This document shows positions 24,140-35,800 of a stretch of DNA of 64,000 nucleotides, one piece after another. The translations under genes and the position numbers were made by a program. Positions within the stretch are counted from its first letter, which is position 1. Each line of letters begins with the position of its first letter. This stretch comes from Eutreptiella sp. 'Long Island Sound 2002' (lineage: Eukaryota > Euglenozoa > Euglenophyceae > Eutreptiales > Eutreptiaceae): the NCBI GenBank assembly GCA_964036045.1, contig OZ038379.1:75783992-75847991 (forward strand). Reading direction: 5' to 3'. The notes beneath the pieces are model-generated. The model worked only from the letters and a program-made list of their open reading frames with translations, was not told the DNA's origin and ran no database searches.

Positions 24140-24675
24140 GGGCAGGCACACGCAGGGACAGGACGCCGGAAGCGACACCACATGGGGTCAGGAAACCACC
24201 CAAGAACCAGGAAGGGGCGGGAACGGAGACCAAGACACGGAGGAAAAGGGCACCAGGGCAGGCACCACGACCCACACCCAGGAAGGGCACACCACGACGG
24301 GGGGACCAGCGCCGCCCCAGCCCCACCAAACACCCCAACACACACCACCGAAGCAAGCATCGGACGCCATGCGGATCACACCAGCGCACGCCCACGGGCC
24401 ACCGGAAACCACACGGAGAACGGAGGGCACACCTACACGGGGAGAACGGGCCACACCCACAGAGGAAGCTGCAGGGAACGCCGCCGCACGGCGCACCACC
24501 ACGCCCTCACCGCCAGGCGACGACCCCGGCCACCACAAAGGCCACCTCACAGGCACCGGAAGAGGACGAAGGCACGGCCGCGGCACCCACGACTAGGGAC
24601 CGAAACCCCCAGAGGACACGGGACCAAGGCACAGGCCCCCAGGGAGGGCAACCCCACGGACCGTCACGCGACCAC
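24140..24675. other. Low-complexity sequence after the RS ORF
   Basis: C/A/G-rich sequence with open frames in all three forward phases whose translations are Arg/His/Pro/Thr-rich. No motif is recognisable. It may be the 3' UTR of the element. Confidence 0.3.
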
Positions 24676-25345
24676 GCTTTTGGCTAAGAGGGCCGGGCTG
24701 CGTTACCGTCGCGGTTCGACGCAGAGTATTGCTATGCACTTGGATTGACAGCCAGGGGGCTTGATCTCAGCTGGTCTCACGTCCGTGAGGGTGTCCGTCA
24801 CCAACCTGTTGCGTCCAGTGGAGGAGTGGCACTGCGGCGGCACGCCGATCCCGTCCATGATGAATTTCGAGCGCCGCAAGGGGAGATGAAAGGCTGTGAT
24901 CGCGAAGGCCTTAGTACTGCTGGACGGTGCCCCTTCATGGCCTTCTGCGAGCGCCGTGAAGACTGGAAGTGCCAAGATTACTACCGGTGCCCCGGACCCC
25001 TGCAGTTCAGCACCGGAGATATGGACATCCCCCTGACCCTGAAGTATGAGCTCATGCCTGCCGGCGGCACCGACCCGGACCCTCATGTCCCTGCCAGCGC
25101 AGCCGAGCTGCAGTGCAAGCCTTTCGCCACTCAAACGGCGTTCGGAAGCCACCTCCACCGTCCGACTCCTGATTTCTGTTTGTCTGCCTTGGAGAAGGAA
25201 CGCCTTTCCTACACCCCAAGTGCGCCTGCCTGTCTGCGAGGCCCGGTGAAGATTGAGTCCATGGGAGAGAGTCAGTGTGCACACCCCAAGGACACCGTGA
25301 TCATTCAGCAGAATTTCCCGAAGACCTACCCGGCCCACCAGCCGG
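24676..25345 (+). other. Compositionally distinct island, possible captured coding sequence
   Basis: Base use becomes balanced compared with the C/A-rich sequence on both sides. A forward frame (24745-25398) has normal amino-acid diversity between about 24900 and 25330, including a Cys/aromatic run (CPFMAFCERREDWKCQDYYRC) and then PLTLKYELMPAGG. It has no family match that I recognise. It could be a host exon captured within a retroelement or the 3' part of another transposon. The first bases (CTTTTGGCTAAGA at about 24677) resemble the 5' region of U2 snRNA over 13 nt only. Confidence 0.3.
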
Positions 25346-26690
25346 AGCGGCACGCTCAAGCCCCCACAGCACGGACCCAGCGAGCCACCCACACCTAACC
25401 GCACCCCCCAACCACCAGCCGGCCACACTCTGGCCCGCACTCCGCACCACGACACAGGCCAGGCTGACCTCCACTGACCCACCGCGGCACCACGCGAGAC
25501 CACGGCACACCGCACCACAGCGCGCCACAGTGCAACGCACCACAGCACGACGCGACGCGACGCGGCACAGAGCGGCACAGCACGACACAACTGACCCTAA
25601 CCTGAGGGACTAACCGAAGCCAGCCACCGCACACCCTGGAAGGCGCCGCACCAGCACGCCACACACCAGCACCGCAGGCCACACACGGGGCCACAGCGCG
25701 CCAGGCGATAACGGTGGCGGACCACCCAGAAGAATACAGCCGGCACCGCAGAGGGGAAAGGACACGAACAACCCCGGCCCCCTAACCCAAAACCACAAGC
25801 ACCCGCCTGGCGCAGCCGCCCAGCCGGCAGAGCCAGGACCAAACCCGGCAAGAAGGGGCGCCGAGCCCACCGTGTACATAGCCCACCCGACCCATGGGGC
25901 CGGAACGCGGCCACACAGAACGCAACTGCAGACAACAGCCCGGAAGACAACACTGAATGCAGGCCAGTGCATGCGCCAGCCCAGGAAAGGCAGAGGGAGG
26001 AACAGGCAAGCCCCCCCCCCCGCCCCCCAAAAAAAAAGGAGGGGGGAGGGGGAAAAGGCACGAAAACAGCCCCCAGCCGCCAAACCGCCCGCCAACACCA
26101 CCACAGGCGGCCAACCCCCCCCCAGAAGGCACCGAAGACAGGACCCCCACAGAGGCACAGGGGGACCACCCACCAAAAACCGGCAACACCAAGCCAGTAA
26201 CAGCGGCCCACGGGGAAAAGGGACACTGAAACGGAAAAAAAAAAAGGAGAACCACCAGCCCAGCCTGAAAGAAAGGGGATGGAGGGACAGGGACCACACA
26301 GCCCGGAAAAAAAAAAGAAAAAGAAAAAGAAAAACAAAAGAAAGAACAAAAGCGCAAAAAACACACCCCGACAACCCAGCCAAGAAAGGGCTGGGCACAG
26401 CCGAGACCCGGGCCCAACACACACGCCCACACCGCACGCCGGAACCGGAAACGGCGGGGGGCAAGCGGGGCGCCCACGAAACCACAAACATCCCAAAAGC
26501 AGGCCGAAACCGAAGCCAAACCACGAACACCACAAACAGCCGACACTAGAGGGACAACGCCACAAACCGTGCCCAAACACACCCACCCAAGACCCCAGCC
26601 GGGACTGGCGAGGTTAACAAAACCCACACCCAACCGCCAACCGGACCCAAACACAAACGCCGCACAACAGTAGGAAACCCAGTGCTAACA
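25346..26690. other. C/A-rich low-complexity stretch with A-rich tracts
   Basis: It contains CACGACGCGACG repeats near 25550 and several purine runs (26029-26056, 26236-26248). A long A-rich tract lies at about 26305-26365 (AAAAAGAAAAAGAAAAACAAAAG). One degenerate copy of the hairpin motif (CAGCCGGGACTGGCGAGG) lies near 26597. No gene seen. Confidence 0.35.
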
Positions 26691-29380
26691 GCCCGGGCAC
26701 TGAGGCAGCCCGTGCCATGCAGGTGACCCGGCCAAACGAGATCCGGAGACCGGGGGTAAGGCTGCATCCTAAGGCCTGCGCTGCTTTGGGACTCGAGGCG
26801 GAGCGTGCGACACCCAAGCACCTCGGAACCCTAGTACCGAGAACATGCATGCATGCCTTGGGAACGGGATACGCCAGGAAGTCCGGTGAACCCCTAGGGT
26901 TCCGCCCAAAGGAGGGGACGTGCGCAAGCACGGGGGCACACCCTCCCGGCGAGACAAGCATGTCACGCTGACGGCGATCAGCCCTCCCGGCGTTGCCCGG
27001 GGCTGCTTTGTTGGGGGCCAACAGTCAGGTCTAGCGGGAAGTAAGCCGCCTCCCCTCTTCACGCGCGGAGCCTCTTCCTGTTCGTCACAGGGGCGACGCC
27101 AGGGGGAACCATGAGGCGCCTCTCCACGACCGAGTGCACCTACCTACCTACCTCCACGTGCAAAGAGAAGCAGATGTGAAATCAATACATGTTTCAGGCA
27201 CAGCTGCCCCTCATCAGTTCTGAACGTGCGAACAATAAGCATAATGTCACCAAAGGATTGGGAAATCGACAGGCACACGAAGGTGACAAAACAATAGAAA
27301 CAAGAAGCCATGGCGACTGGCGCTGTGGTGCGCGCTGTGGGCGCGCGTCGGTCCTCGTGTGTGACTGCTGATCCAAAATATATCGAAGCAAATACAGCCT
27401 GAAATTGACGAAAATTTTGGTCCCACCATCCACACCAATCAGGAGGTCATAGAGCATTAGTGCAAATTGAGGAGTAGTTCTTGTGTAGGCATCTCAAGTG
27501 TGTCCACATGATGTAATATACGGCGCTCAAGAGCGAGTAGGGAACGAATCTTGGCGCCATGAAAGCGCCTGCGTAAATTCATGGACGGTTGCATGATTCA
27601 AAACAAACGGAGCGATGGCATGAGGGGTCGTAGACTATACAACAGACAATTAACCGGGTTACCCCAATTCATCCGTATGGCCCCATTGAATCGAACTCGA
27701 AAAACGTGTACCACTTCCCTCGGCGGTCGCATCTTCCGGTGCATGTACGAATGTCGTGAAACCCACGTGACCGGAAAGGGGGAGAACCACGAAGAGGCGT
27801 AGCCTAAGCGGACCAAAGCGAGTCGTAGGCGGCGAAGGCAGAGAGAATAGAATGCCGCATGTTAATTGAGTCTTAGGGATCGGACGCATTCGCCGAAAAT
27901 CCAGCCCCGGCGCACATGAATCGGCGTGTCACTGCAAAACGGTATGTAGTGACACGTGTGTGTGTCCTTGAAGTGCACGCAATGAATGAGGGGCCTCAAT
28001 GAAATGACACGAACATCAAGAAAATTGAAGCCTGTTTATGCAAAATTCACACAGGTGTGGGCATTGCATAAACACAATTCGCCCTCAAGGTGACTTGTAC
28101 CGTGTGAATCTTCCATTTTTCCCAATTTCCAACCAACCAAATTTCGAATGAATAAAACCAGCAGAGATTTCCAAGCTCACAACCCACTCAAGTCCCTCAG
28201 AGCACAGCAATGACACAAACAATTCCAACTCAAAACCCAATAACCAAATGACCCAAGAATACAATACGGTCCACCAATGACCCAACCAAAAGTTCACCAA
28301 TGGTCCACAAAAACCCACAAACGAGCCACGGTGCAACACCGGTCAAACGCGGGTCCACAAATGAGGTACGAATAGGCCACTAGTCCACATGGGACGAGCA
28401 CGGGTCCAAAGAGAGTCCAAACGGGCACAAGGTAGGTCCACCCTTGAGAAAAGAAAAAGTATTCACAAGCACGAGTAAGACTCAACCTACTCTTCCTGTT
28501 GGACCACATGCAATGCAAAGACGAAGAGTTCATGGGCACGGGCATTATCCTATGGGCTTGAGTCATACATGCAAAAGCGTAAACCAAAATTCACACTACT
28601 TCTACCCGTCGACATGGATGGTCTCACTGGGGGTGGAGGAGAGGAAAGAAATGATCAACACCACCGCTGGGCCATCCCCAAAGAGCAAATGAGTGACACT
28701 TGAGTCTCCGGACGTCTTGACTACACCAACATGAGGGAAGGAAGTGCACATGCACATACGTGGTCACATGGGGCATGTGAACGCAACAATAAAGGCACCA
28801 AACCATGACCCGGTTAGCACTTAGGATCAACACCCAGTCTAAGCCAAATAGCAAATGACCAATACACCATTGATATGGACATCCACCTCTTGGCAAAGAA
28901 GCACACAATAGGACAATGGCCTCCCGGGCTACTCGTGGGACCTAACCTCCGCCCGAAGAGAGCACGTGCATGGAGAGATGATCCCACCCAAAGAGAGCAC
29001 GTGCATGGAGAGTTGGTCTCATCCCGGAGAGCCGGCGAGAGTACATGCATCGCCTAACCATGCCCGAAAAGAGATATTCGGCAACCAAATCCCTGGTGAG
29101 AGATTGACCTATCCACCATGAGAGAGGGCATGCATGGGGAGAGAGTTTCGTCTAGCCTTGACCCAAGAGAGCATGCATGCACTTGGAGAGAGAGTGGCGA
29201 AAGCTCGATCAATGTCTATTCGTGAGTCTAATCATAAGACGGCAAAACCACGGCATGTCTTAAATGGATAACTCCCAAGCCACGGGCACTTGAAAAAAAA
29301 TCAAAGAGCCCAAGAGTGTCAAAGGATCAAAGACAACAGTCACATGGCATTAAATGCTCAATTTACCTCTTGAGGAGTAT
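26691..29380. other. Unassigned intergenic or ancient-repeat sequence, no gene seen
   Basis: About 26691-27130 is GC-balanced and structured but matches no RNA family that I can name. From about 27150 the composition turns AT-rich, the lowest GC in the left half. Between 28950 and 29190 a short motif with GCATGCATG and AGAGAGCACGTGCATGGAGAG recurs at least five times. ORFs are short and not protein-like. This segment directly precedes the 5' LTR of element 1 and may be the local pre-insertion host sequence. Confidence 0.3.
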
Positions 29381-32300
29381 TGAAGCGGTGCCCAGAACCT
29401 ATGGCTCATGGCCCAGAGGCCTGTGAGCCGTCACACCCGTGCGGAAGCCGTTGACACCGGCTGTCAGCGGGATATCCCTGTCCTCCAATCCGCGATATCT
29501 GGAATCCGATTTCTAACCATTAAATCGATGTAGAATAACCATAATTCTATTGTCTTGGTCGATCTTCGGTCAGAAATTGGTATAATACCCGATTTCTACC
29601 GCGATTTCTAATTGTCGTGAAATCGCCGCCTGTTGTCACCTGCTCGCGCGCCTTCGTCGCTTCTCCGTGGCGAGTTTTGTGATGGATTTTTCTCGAGTAC
29701 CTTTGAGGTTCTAAAAGAACTCAAGGGCTGGATCTAGAGGGTTTTTCTTGTACTTTCATCTGGTGTGTTCACCAGAACCTTTCGCCGTTGCGTCTGAGAG
29801 AAAATCAGCGCGCAAGCTTTTCAGTCAATTGCTCGAACTCATGGTTCTCAAGGACCATGAGTTTGGACGGAACCCTACATTTCCCCCCTATGCCCTTTAT
29901 CCGTGCCCCTTTCACATGGGCATATCACTTTGAATAGGGAAGAGGGCAATAGGGATGTTTTAGGCAGCCTATGGGTTTCGCAAACCCAAGTCGTTTGCGT
30001 GCGCAAACGCTAACTTTGTGGCCTTCTGAGCATGAACGCTAATAACCGAACACAATGCTCAAAAGACCAAAAGCCGTAGGCTATTTTTGATTTTCGAGCC
30101 AACTCAACGATGGCTCCACGCAATTCAATGCGTACCAAAACTCTATTTTCGAAAAAGGGCAAGTTTTGGTCGAAAATTAGGACAAAATGGCCAACCCCCC
30201 GAGGCTTGTACTCAAAGCCTATGGGGAGTTGAGCCTTGAACCAAAGCAATATGTAAAGTAGAGACCACGAAGAACATCGTGGATGGCTTGATTGATTTTT
30301 TACAACATTGTATTCTATTTTATATAATGTCGCCTTGTGAGCACGCGTGCCATGCTGCCTCTTTGCACACGCGCTCATATGCAAGCACTAATGACATGAG
30401 TGGGCGGAGACGATCTAACCATAGTGGGCATATTTGAAGGCAACTACTATGGGCCTACTCCAAAACTGTTTGCTCATATTTTTGTTCCTCAATGACCCAA
30501 AGATATGTACATACCAATATCGCCGATATATGCACTTTTTCCCATAAATAGTGTGCTTCAAGGATTGAGCTGTTAAAAATGTTTCCATTATGCTTTGAAC
30601 CTCAGCCCTTGTTGCAAAAGGGAAGCAAAGCTTCGGTTTGCATCCATGCAAAAGCCCGAGGCTCCTTTCTTTTGTGATACGGAGATACGATTTTTCGAGT
30701 GACCAATTTTGGGTGAACTTTGGCCGTTTTGCCCAGAATGGCCACAAACCCGTTCTCCCCCTGATTTCACCCCCGAGGTTGCGTGCGCCACTTGACCAAG
30801 GGTAAGGACAATTCGGAGAGGGCACATAAACCCGCATTGAATGGTGTGTTTCCCCATGTGGCCTCTCCTCTCGAAGGGAGAGTTGTGAGTCACCCAATTT
30901 AGGGTATGTTGCCATTCTGCCCCATTTGTGTGTTACTCTCTCTCCAATGGGGAAAATAGCTAGAGGCGACCATGAGGGTTGGCAAGCGGCATATATTGGG
31001 ACCTAAGTCCCATGTGTCTAGGGCATCTTTGGTTGAAAGAATCCTCGCCGCGGCCATGGAGATATGGAATCATCAGTGCGGGCCATTTTGGCCAAATTTC
31101 GCTGTTTTCGCCATTGTATGCCATATTTGAACTACCATATCTCAATGAGGCAAGAGACCTAGCTGGAAAATAAATGCAATTAATGTAGCATAAGATCAAG
31201 GGTTGAACATCCTTGAGTTTCGTATTTGCTCCTCGGGCTCATCCGGAGTGATTCAACTTTTGATGCGATCCATGATCCCCCCCTTGCACCGCATGCTGCT
31301 TTCTGCCCCGTCCTTCTGGTTATCCCCTCGGTGAACAGTAAGCAGCCAGCGTGACAGCAAACCATAACCCAGGGCATGGGACCAAAGGGGGTAGCAAGGG
31401 TTGTGATTCAAGGCTTGACGCGACGAGAACGCCAAGGTTTCCTACCCTGGCCGGTCGCCCCAGACGACTGATTTTGCCATTTTGGCAATCGTGGACCCAA
31501 TTTGGATTGTCACCTCACCGAGTGGCATGGAGATCTTTGAGAGCCAAGGGCATGGGAGTCTTTGTTGGACTCCCGGTGGATTGCGTGTGGAATGGCAGAT
31601 CCGATCTCTAAGCCGGCAAGCAGAGAAACAATCAGGGACACCTTCGATTTTGGCTCATTTTGAGCAGCCAAAATGACCCCCTTTTGAGACCCCAATTTCA
31701 GCCCCCCGTGTGGTCAATTGGCGGCCCCATATCTCTATGCCCACAATGAGCCCTGACCTAATCACAAGTTGTGCACTCAGATATGAGTCATAGGTTATGC
31801 CTCCTATCCTGTGAGCTGTTGGCCTCGCCCTAGTCGGGCGATTCACCCGTGGGAATGACGCCAGTTTTGGTGATTTTGGCATCATGACCCCAGTTGGGGA
31901 ACCTGTGGTGCCCTGATGCTGGGGCCTCAGAGGAAGCCAGGTTGGGTGAGGGCTCCAGAGATTTGGTACTCGAAGGGCAAAGGGTCAGTTGCCGGGTCCC
32001 TACCTCTGGCGGGTCCGGATGAGGGGTCAATTTTGGAGTTTTTCGAGCTAACACCAGTCTGGGCTGAAACAGCCCATTTTCAGCTACCAACTCCTAGGGG
32101 ATAATGGCGGGGCATTTTTTGTGGCTCAGAAGGAATTTGGGACCTGCCGCTCAGGGAGCATGGGGAGCTACTGTCGGTTCGCCTTTGACCCCATTGGTTC
32201 CCAGGAACTCGCCTGTGGCTGGGCGGGACACCCTCCCCTTTCGGCAGGGTTTCAGGGTCCGGACTGAGCAGGGCATGAGTTGTGTTTGAGCCCTCGCCCC

Positions 32301-32591
32301 TGCCAGCCACTGAGAGGGTCGGACCTGGGATTGGGATATGAGCTGGGATTGAGTGTCTATTGTCTTGTGATGCCCTTACTCCAGTCCAGTCCCAACCCCA
32401 TGTGTACATATCCTGATGTGTTGCTGTACATACTTTTGTTCCCTTGTTTCAGAGTGGCAAGGATCCTGAAACTCTTTGTCACATGACACGAGCATGAGGA
32501 TGCCCTTGTGAGCGCAGTGCTTTGCCTGCCTGCTTGCTTGTGCGTGTCTGCCGCAGCGTCCTGTCGCCAGGCTCCCCACTAGAACGCGTCA
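29381..32591 (+). repeat. LTR B, 5' LTR of element 1
   Basis: It starts TGAAGCGGTGCCCAGAACC and ends ...GCGTCA (CA at 32590-32591), about 3.2 kb. The first 260 bp are clearly similar to the starts of LTRs C and D. The last 1.1 kb (from about 31450) are similar to A, C and D. The middle (about 29650-31440) has no match in the other LTRs of the window. It lacks the upstream polypurine tract seen at LTRs A and C, as expected for a 5' LTR. No coding content. Confidence 0.8.
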
Positions 32592-32895
32592 AAAGCGTTT
32601 CACCGCCGCGGGGTTACCTATCCCTCACGTGCCACTCGGGGCCACCTGAACCCCGAGCACCACGGGCTTCGCAGCGCCGCCCGGAGCATCGCCCCGAGCG
32701 TCAGCAACAGCGCCGAGTCCGTGAAGGAGGTGTAGCGACCGGAACTCCGACATCAGCAAGTTCCTTCGGCCGACCAGTGGCGGCCACACTCCCAGCTGCA
32801 TCCCCCACCTCCACAACCACCATCGGGCGTCTGGACCGCAACAACCGCTTCAACAACCACCCCCAAGACCGGTCCATTGAGGGGAACAAGCGCCC
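32592..32895 (+). other. Leader of element 1, primer-binding region
   Basis: Sequence between the 5' LTR and gag, matched by the leader of element 2 (51248-51484, minus). It starts AAAGCGTTTCACCGCCGCGGG. There is no TGG directly after the LTR, so the usual tRNA primer-binding site is not apparent. Confidence 0.4.
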
Positions 32896-35800
32896 ATGGT
32901 GAACTGGCAGGAGGCGGGCAAGACGTGGCCTCTGCCCCACCCCCATGTGGTGCGCCTACTGCCTGGGTTGGTGTGGGGGCAGCACTACCGCCACAGCAAT
33001 CCCCAGTGCGAAGGCGGCATGCCCGGGAGCTTCGAGCTCCCCGAGGACATGGGCGATGACCGCCTGCAGGCAGTGACAGACTGGCTGCGGGTGGAAGGAT
33101 ACGCCTACCGCTTCCACCAGAAGCGCTGGAGGGTCTGGACCTGCCCGGACAGGCCCGGCGAAGGGCTGCGCCCCGACGGGATTGATGAGGATGAGAACCC
33201 CAACGAGTACCCGTCGGGCGCCACGATCAACGTCTCTATATGGGACATGATCGAAAAGAAGTTCCCAGAACCGGAAAAACGAGCGTACGCTGCAGGGCAG
33301 CAACAGCAGCACGTCCCCTGGGAAGGAGAAGCGATCCGCCGGGGACAGGAAGCGGGACAAGAAATGGCGGGAGTACCAGGAATCCCTGGCCGCCAAAGCC
33401 GCCCAAGCAGCGGAGAACGAGACCAAGGGCGGAACCCCCGCCCCCAGCCCCCAACGGGCCAGTGGCGGTCACCACCCCGGCCACATCACCCTTGGCGACT
33501 TCCTCGAAGTCGCCAAGAAGGCCAAGGCCAAGCCCCGTCAGCTGCACCTGAGGAAGTCAGGCCCCAGCAGCGACGTGGAGTCGGCCCAGCGGGGGAGGAT
33601 GCCAGCCGACCAGGCCAGCTCCAGCAGCAGCGTCGCTCCCGACCAAAGGGAGGTGGCCCGCGCCTGCGAGCGCGCCTGTGGGGTGCCCTGCAACCTTCAG
33701 TTTGCCCAGCAACGGGCCACGCAGCAGAACGCTGCCGTGGAGGGCGCCGTCGGCATCGCCCAGGAGGAGGCTGCAGATTGGGGCAGAGGCATGGGCTTCC
33801 ACGCCTCGACCGTGGCGGCCATTGCGGCCGGGCTCACGGCTGCAGCCGCCCAGGAGGCAGCGACTGCCCGGGTCAGGAGTGAGGTGGCGGCAGCCGCCCA
33901 GGAACCCCGCCTGGCCCAGGAGGCCATTCCCCGTAAGGAAGCCGAGGTGAAAGCGTTGGAAGAGGCGTTTGCCCAGGAGAGGGCAAGGAAGGAGGCGGAG
34001 GAAAGGGCTCACGCCAAAGCGACAGCCAAGGCCCAAGCGGACGTTGCCAGGAAGGACGCCATCGAGGCCGCGCAACAGAAGGTCGCTGAGGAGAGGGCCA
34101 GGACGGAGGCAGAGCTGGCAGCGTTGGAGGCGGAGAAGGCTCGGCTGCAGCAGGTCCGGGAAGCCGAGGCTGCCCGTGCCCGGGAGGAGGCCGAAGGGCG
34201 AGCTGCCGCAGCCACGGCCGCTGCAATGGAGGAGGCGGAGGCCAAGCTCCAGCGCGAGACACCCCCGGGAGGATCCAGAGTGGAGACCCTTCGAAAGCTC
34301 TTCGAAGGAGACGCCTCCTCCAAGATGACGCTGGATCTGGAGGAGGTCGACAAGGGCAGCAGTGGGGACAGTGGCCCCGCCGCCTACCGACGAAGGAGGG
34401 GTAAGGGGAAGACACCCGGGAGGACACGGAGGCCAGCGGGGGGACAGCCCCACGACTCCGACCCCTTCTTCACCGCCAGCGACGGGGATGGACGAGATTG
34501 CCGACATCGCCGAGCATCGGCTGGAGGAAGAGGCGGAGATGTCCCCATGGAGCCGGAGGGTGAGGGTGAGATTCTCCCTCCGCCCTACCGGAGCTCGGAG
34601 TCCAATGAGTGCGAGACCGAGACAGCTAGGTGGGGCGACATGGACGAGCATGATGACATGGACTTCGGCTACACAGAGAAGCCCCAATCCTCCGACCCAC
34701 CGAGGGGACCCGGCGGAGGCCCACCGGGACCCCCTGGCGGAAGACCATCAGGACCCCCTGGAAGACGCCCACCAGGTGGACCCCCCGGAGGCGGACCTCC
34801 GGGCGGGGGAGGACCCCCCTGGACCGGGCGCACCCGGCGGAGGCCCTCCTGGAGGACCCCCTGGGGACTCCGACGGCCCACCAGAAGAGGCCGACCCGGA
34901 GGCCACTTGGCGGTGGATCGTCCACCTCCGCAGGAGGGTCCAGACCCTCGAGCGTGAGGTAGACACGGGCAAAGGCGAGATGATCCGCATCGCCAGGGTC
35001 GCCGCGGGCGCACAGAAGGGGCTGGACGTCGCCAAGACGGAGATGGTCAAGATCGCCAAGGTCACCACCACCACCCAGAGGGAGCTGGACATCGCCAGGG
35101 GCGAGACCAGGCTGCTGAACAAGGTCATCAACGGCCTGCAGCAGAGGTTGGACGAGCTGGAAGGCCGTGGGAGCGTCGGCAGCAACCACCAACCCCTGGA
35201 GTCCGGATCGTCGGACAACGGCTGGGGACCTGGACCAGGTCCTGGCAGAGCCCACGCCCCCGGCAGAGCCCCCAGGAGTCGCCCCAGCGCCAATGCCCCC
35301 TCTCTCAGCGCGCCCTCTCATCACAGCGCGGGCCGCCGTAACGAGCGTGTGCCGCCCGGCAGTGGCAGTGAGGATTGGTGTGATGAGTGGCTCAGTGTGG
35401 AGTACCACAACTGCCGTGCTCCACCGCGGACACCGGTACGCCCCTGACGCCCCGCACCAGCCCAGGAGCCAATCCCAACGGCTGGCGGTCGTTATGGTGG
35501 ACTCAGAGATGAGGTTCCTGGAGGAGACGTGGAGTGGGATGTCGGCGGAGGCGAGGAAGACCTGGAGGAGTTCGGCATTACCCCGCTGCGTGGTGTACGA
35601 CGGGAGGCTGCTGAACGCAGCCGCCGGCGCCGTGATGAGGAGGCATATATGGAAGGAGTACGGCGTGAACATCTAGGTTCAGCGTACATGGAGGAACTAC
35701 GGCGTAGCCACATGGATGCCGTGGAGGAGATGGAAGTTGCTGCCGTGGGAGTCCGTGGGGAAAGCCGATGGGAACCTCGGTCGGCGCGCAGGCATTCATG

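Noticed and set aside
24676-24690. 13-nt match to the 5' region of U2 snRNA (CTTTTGGCTAAGA)
   Set aside because: The match stops after 13 nt. Branch-point recognition and Sm-site sequences do not follow, so it is not a snRNA gene.
26830-26930. Resemblance to a cobalamin riboswitch core (GGAAGTCCGGTGAA)
   Set aside because: Only a short word matches, the other conserved parts are missing, and no related gene follows.
27581-27802. 73-codon ORF in AT-rich sequence
   Set aside because: Short, no motif, composition as expected by chance, and no supporting copy elsewhere in the window.
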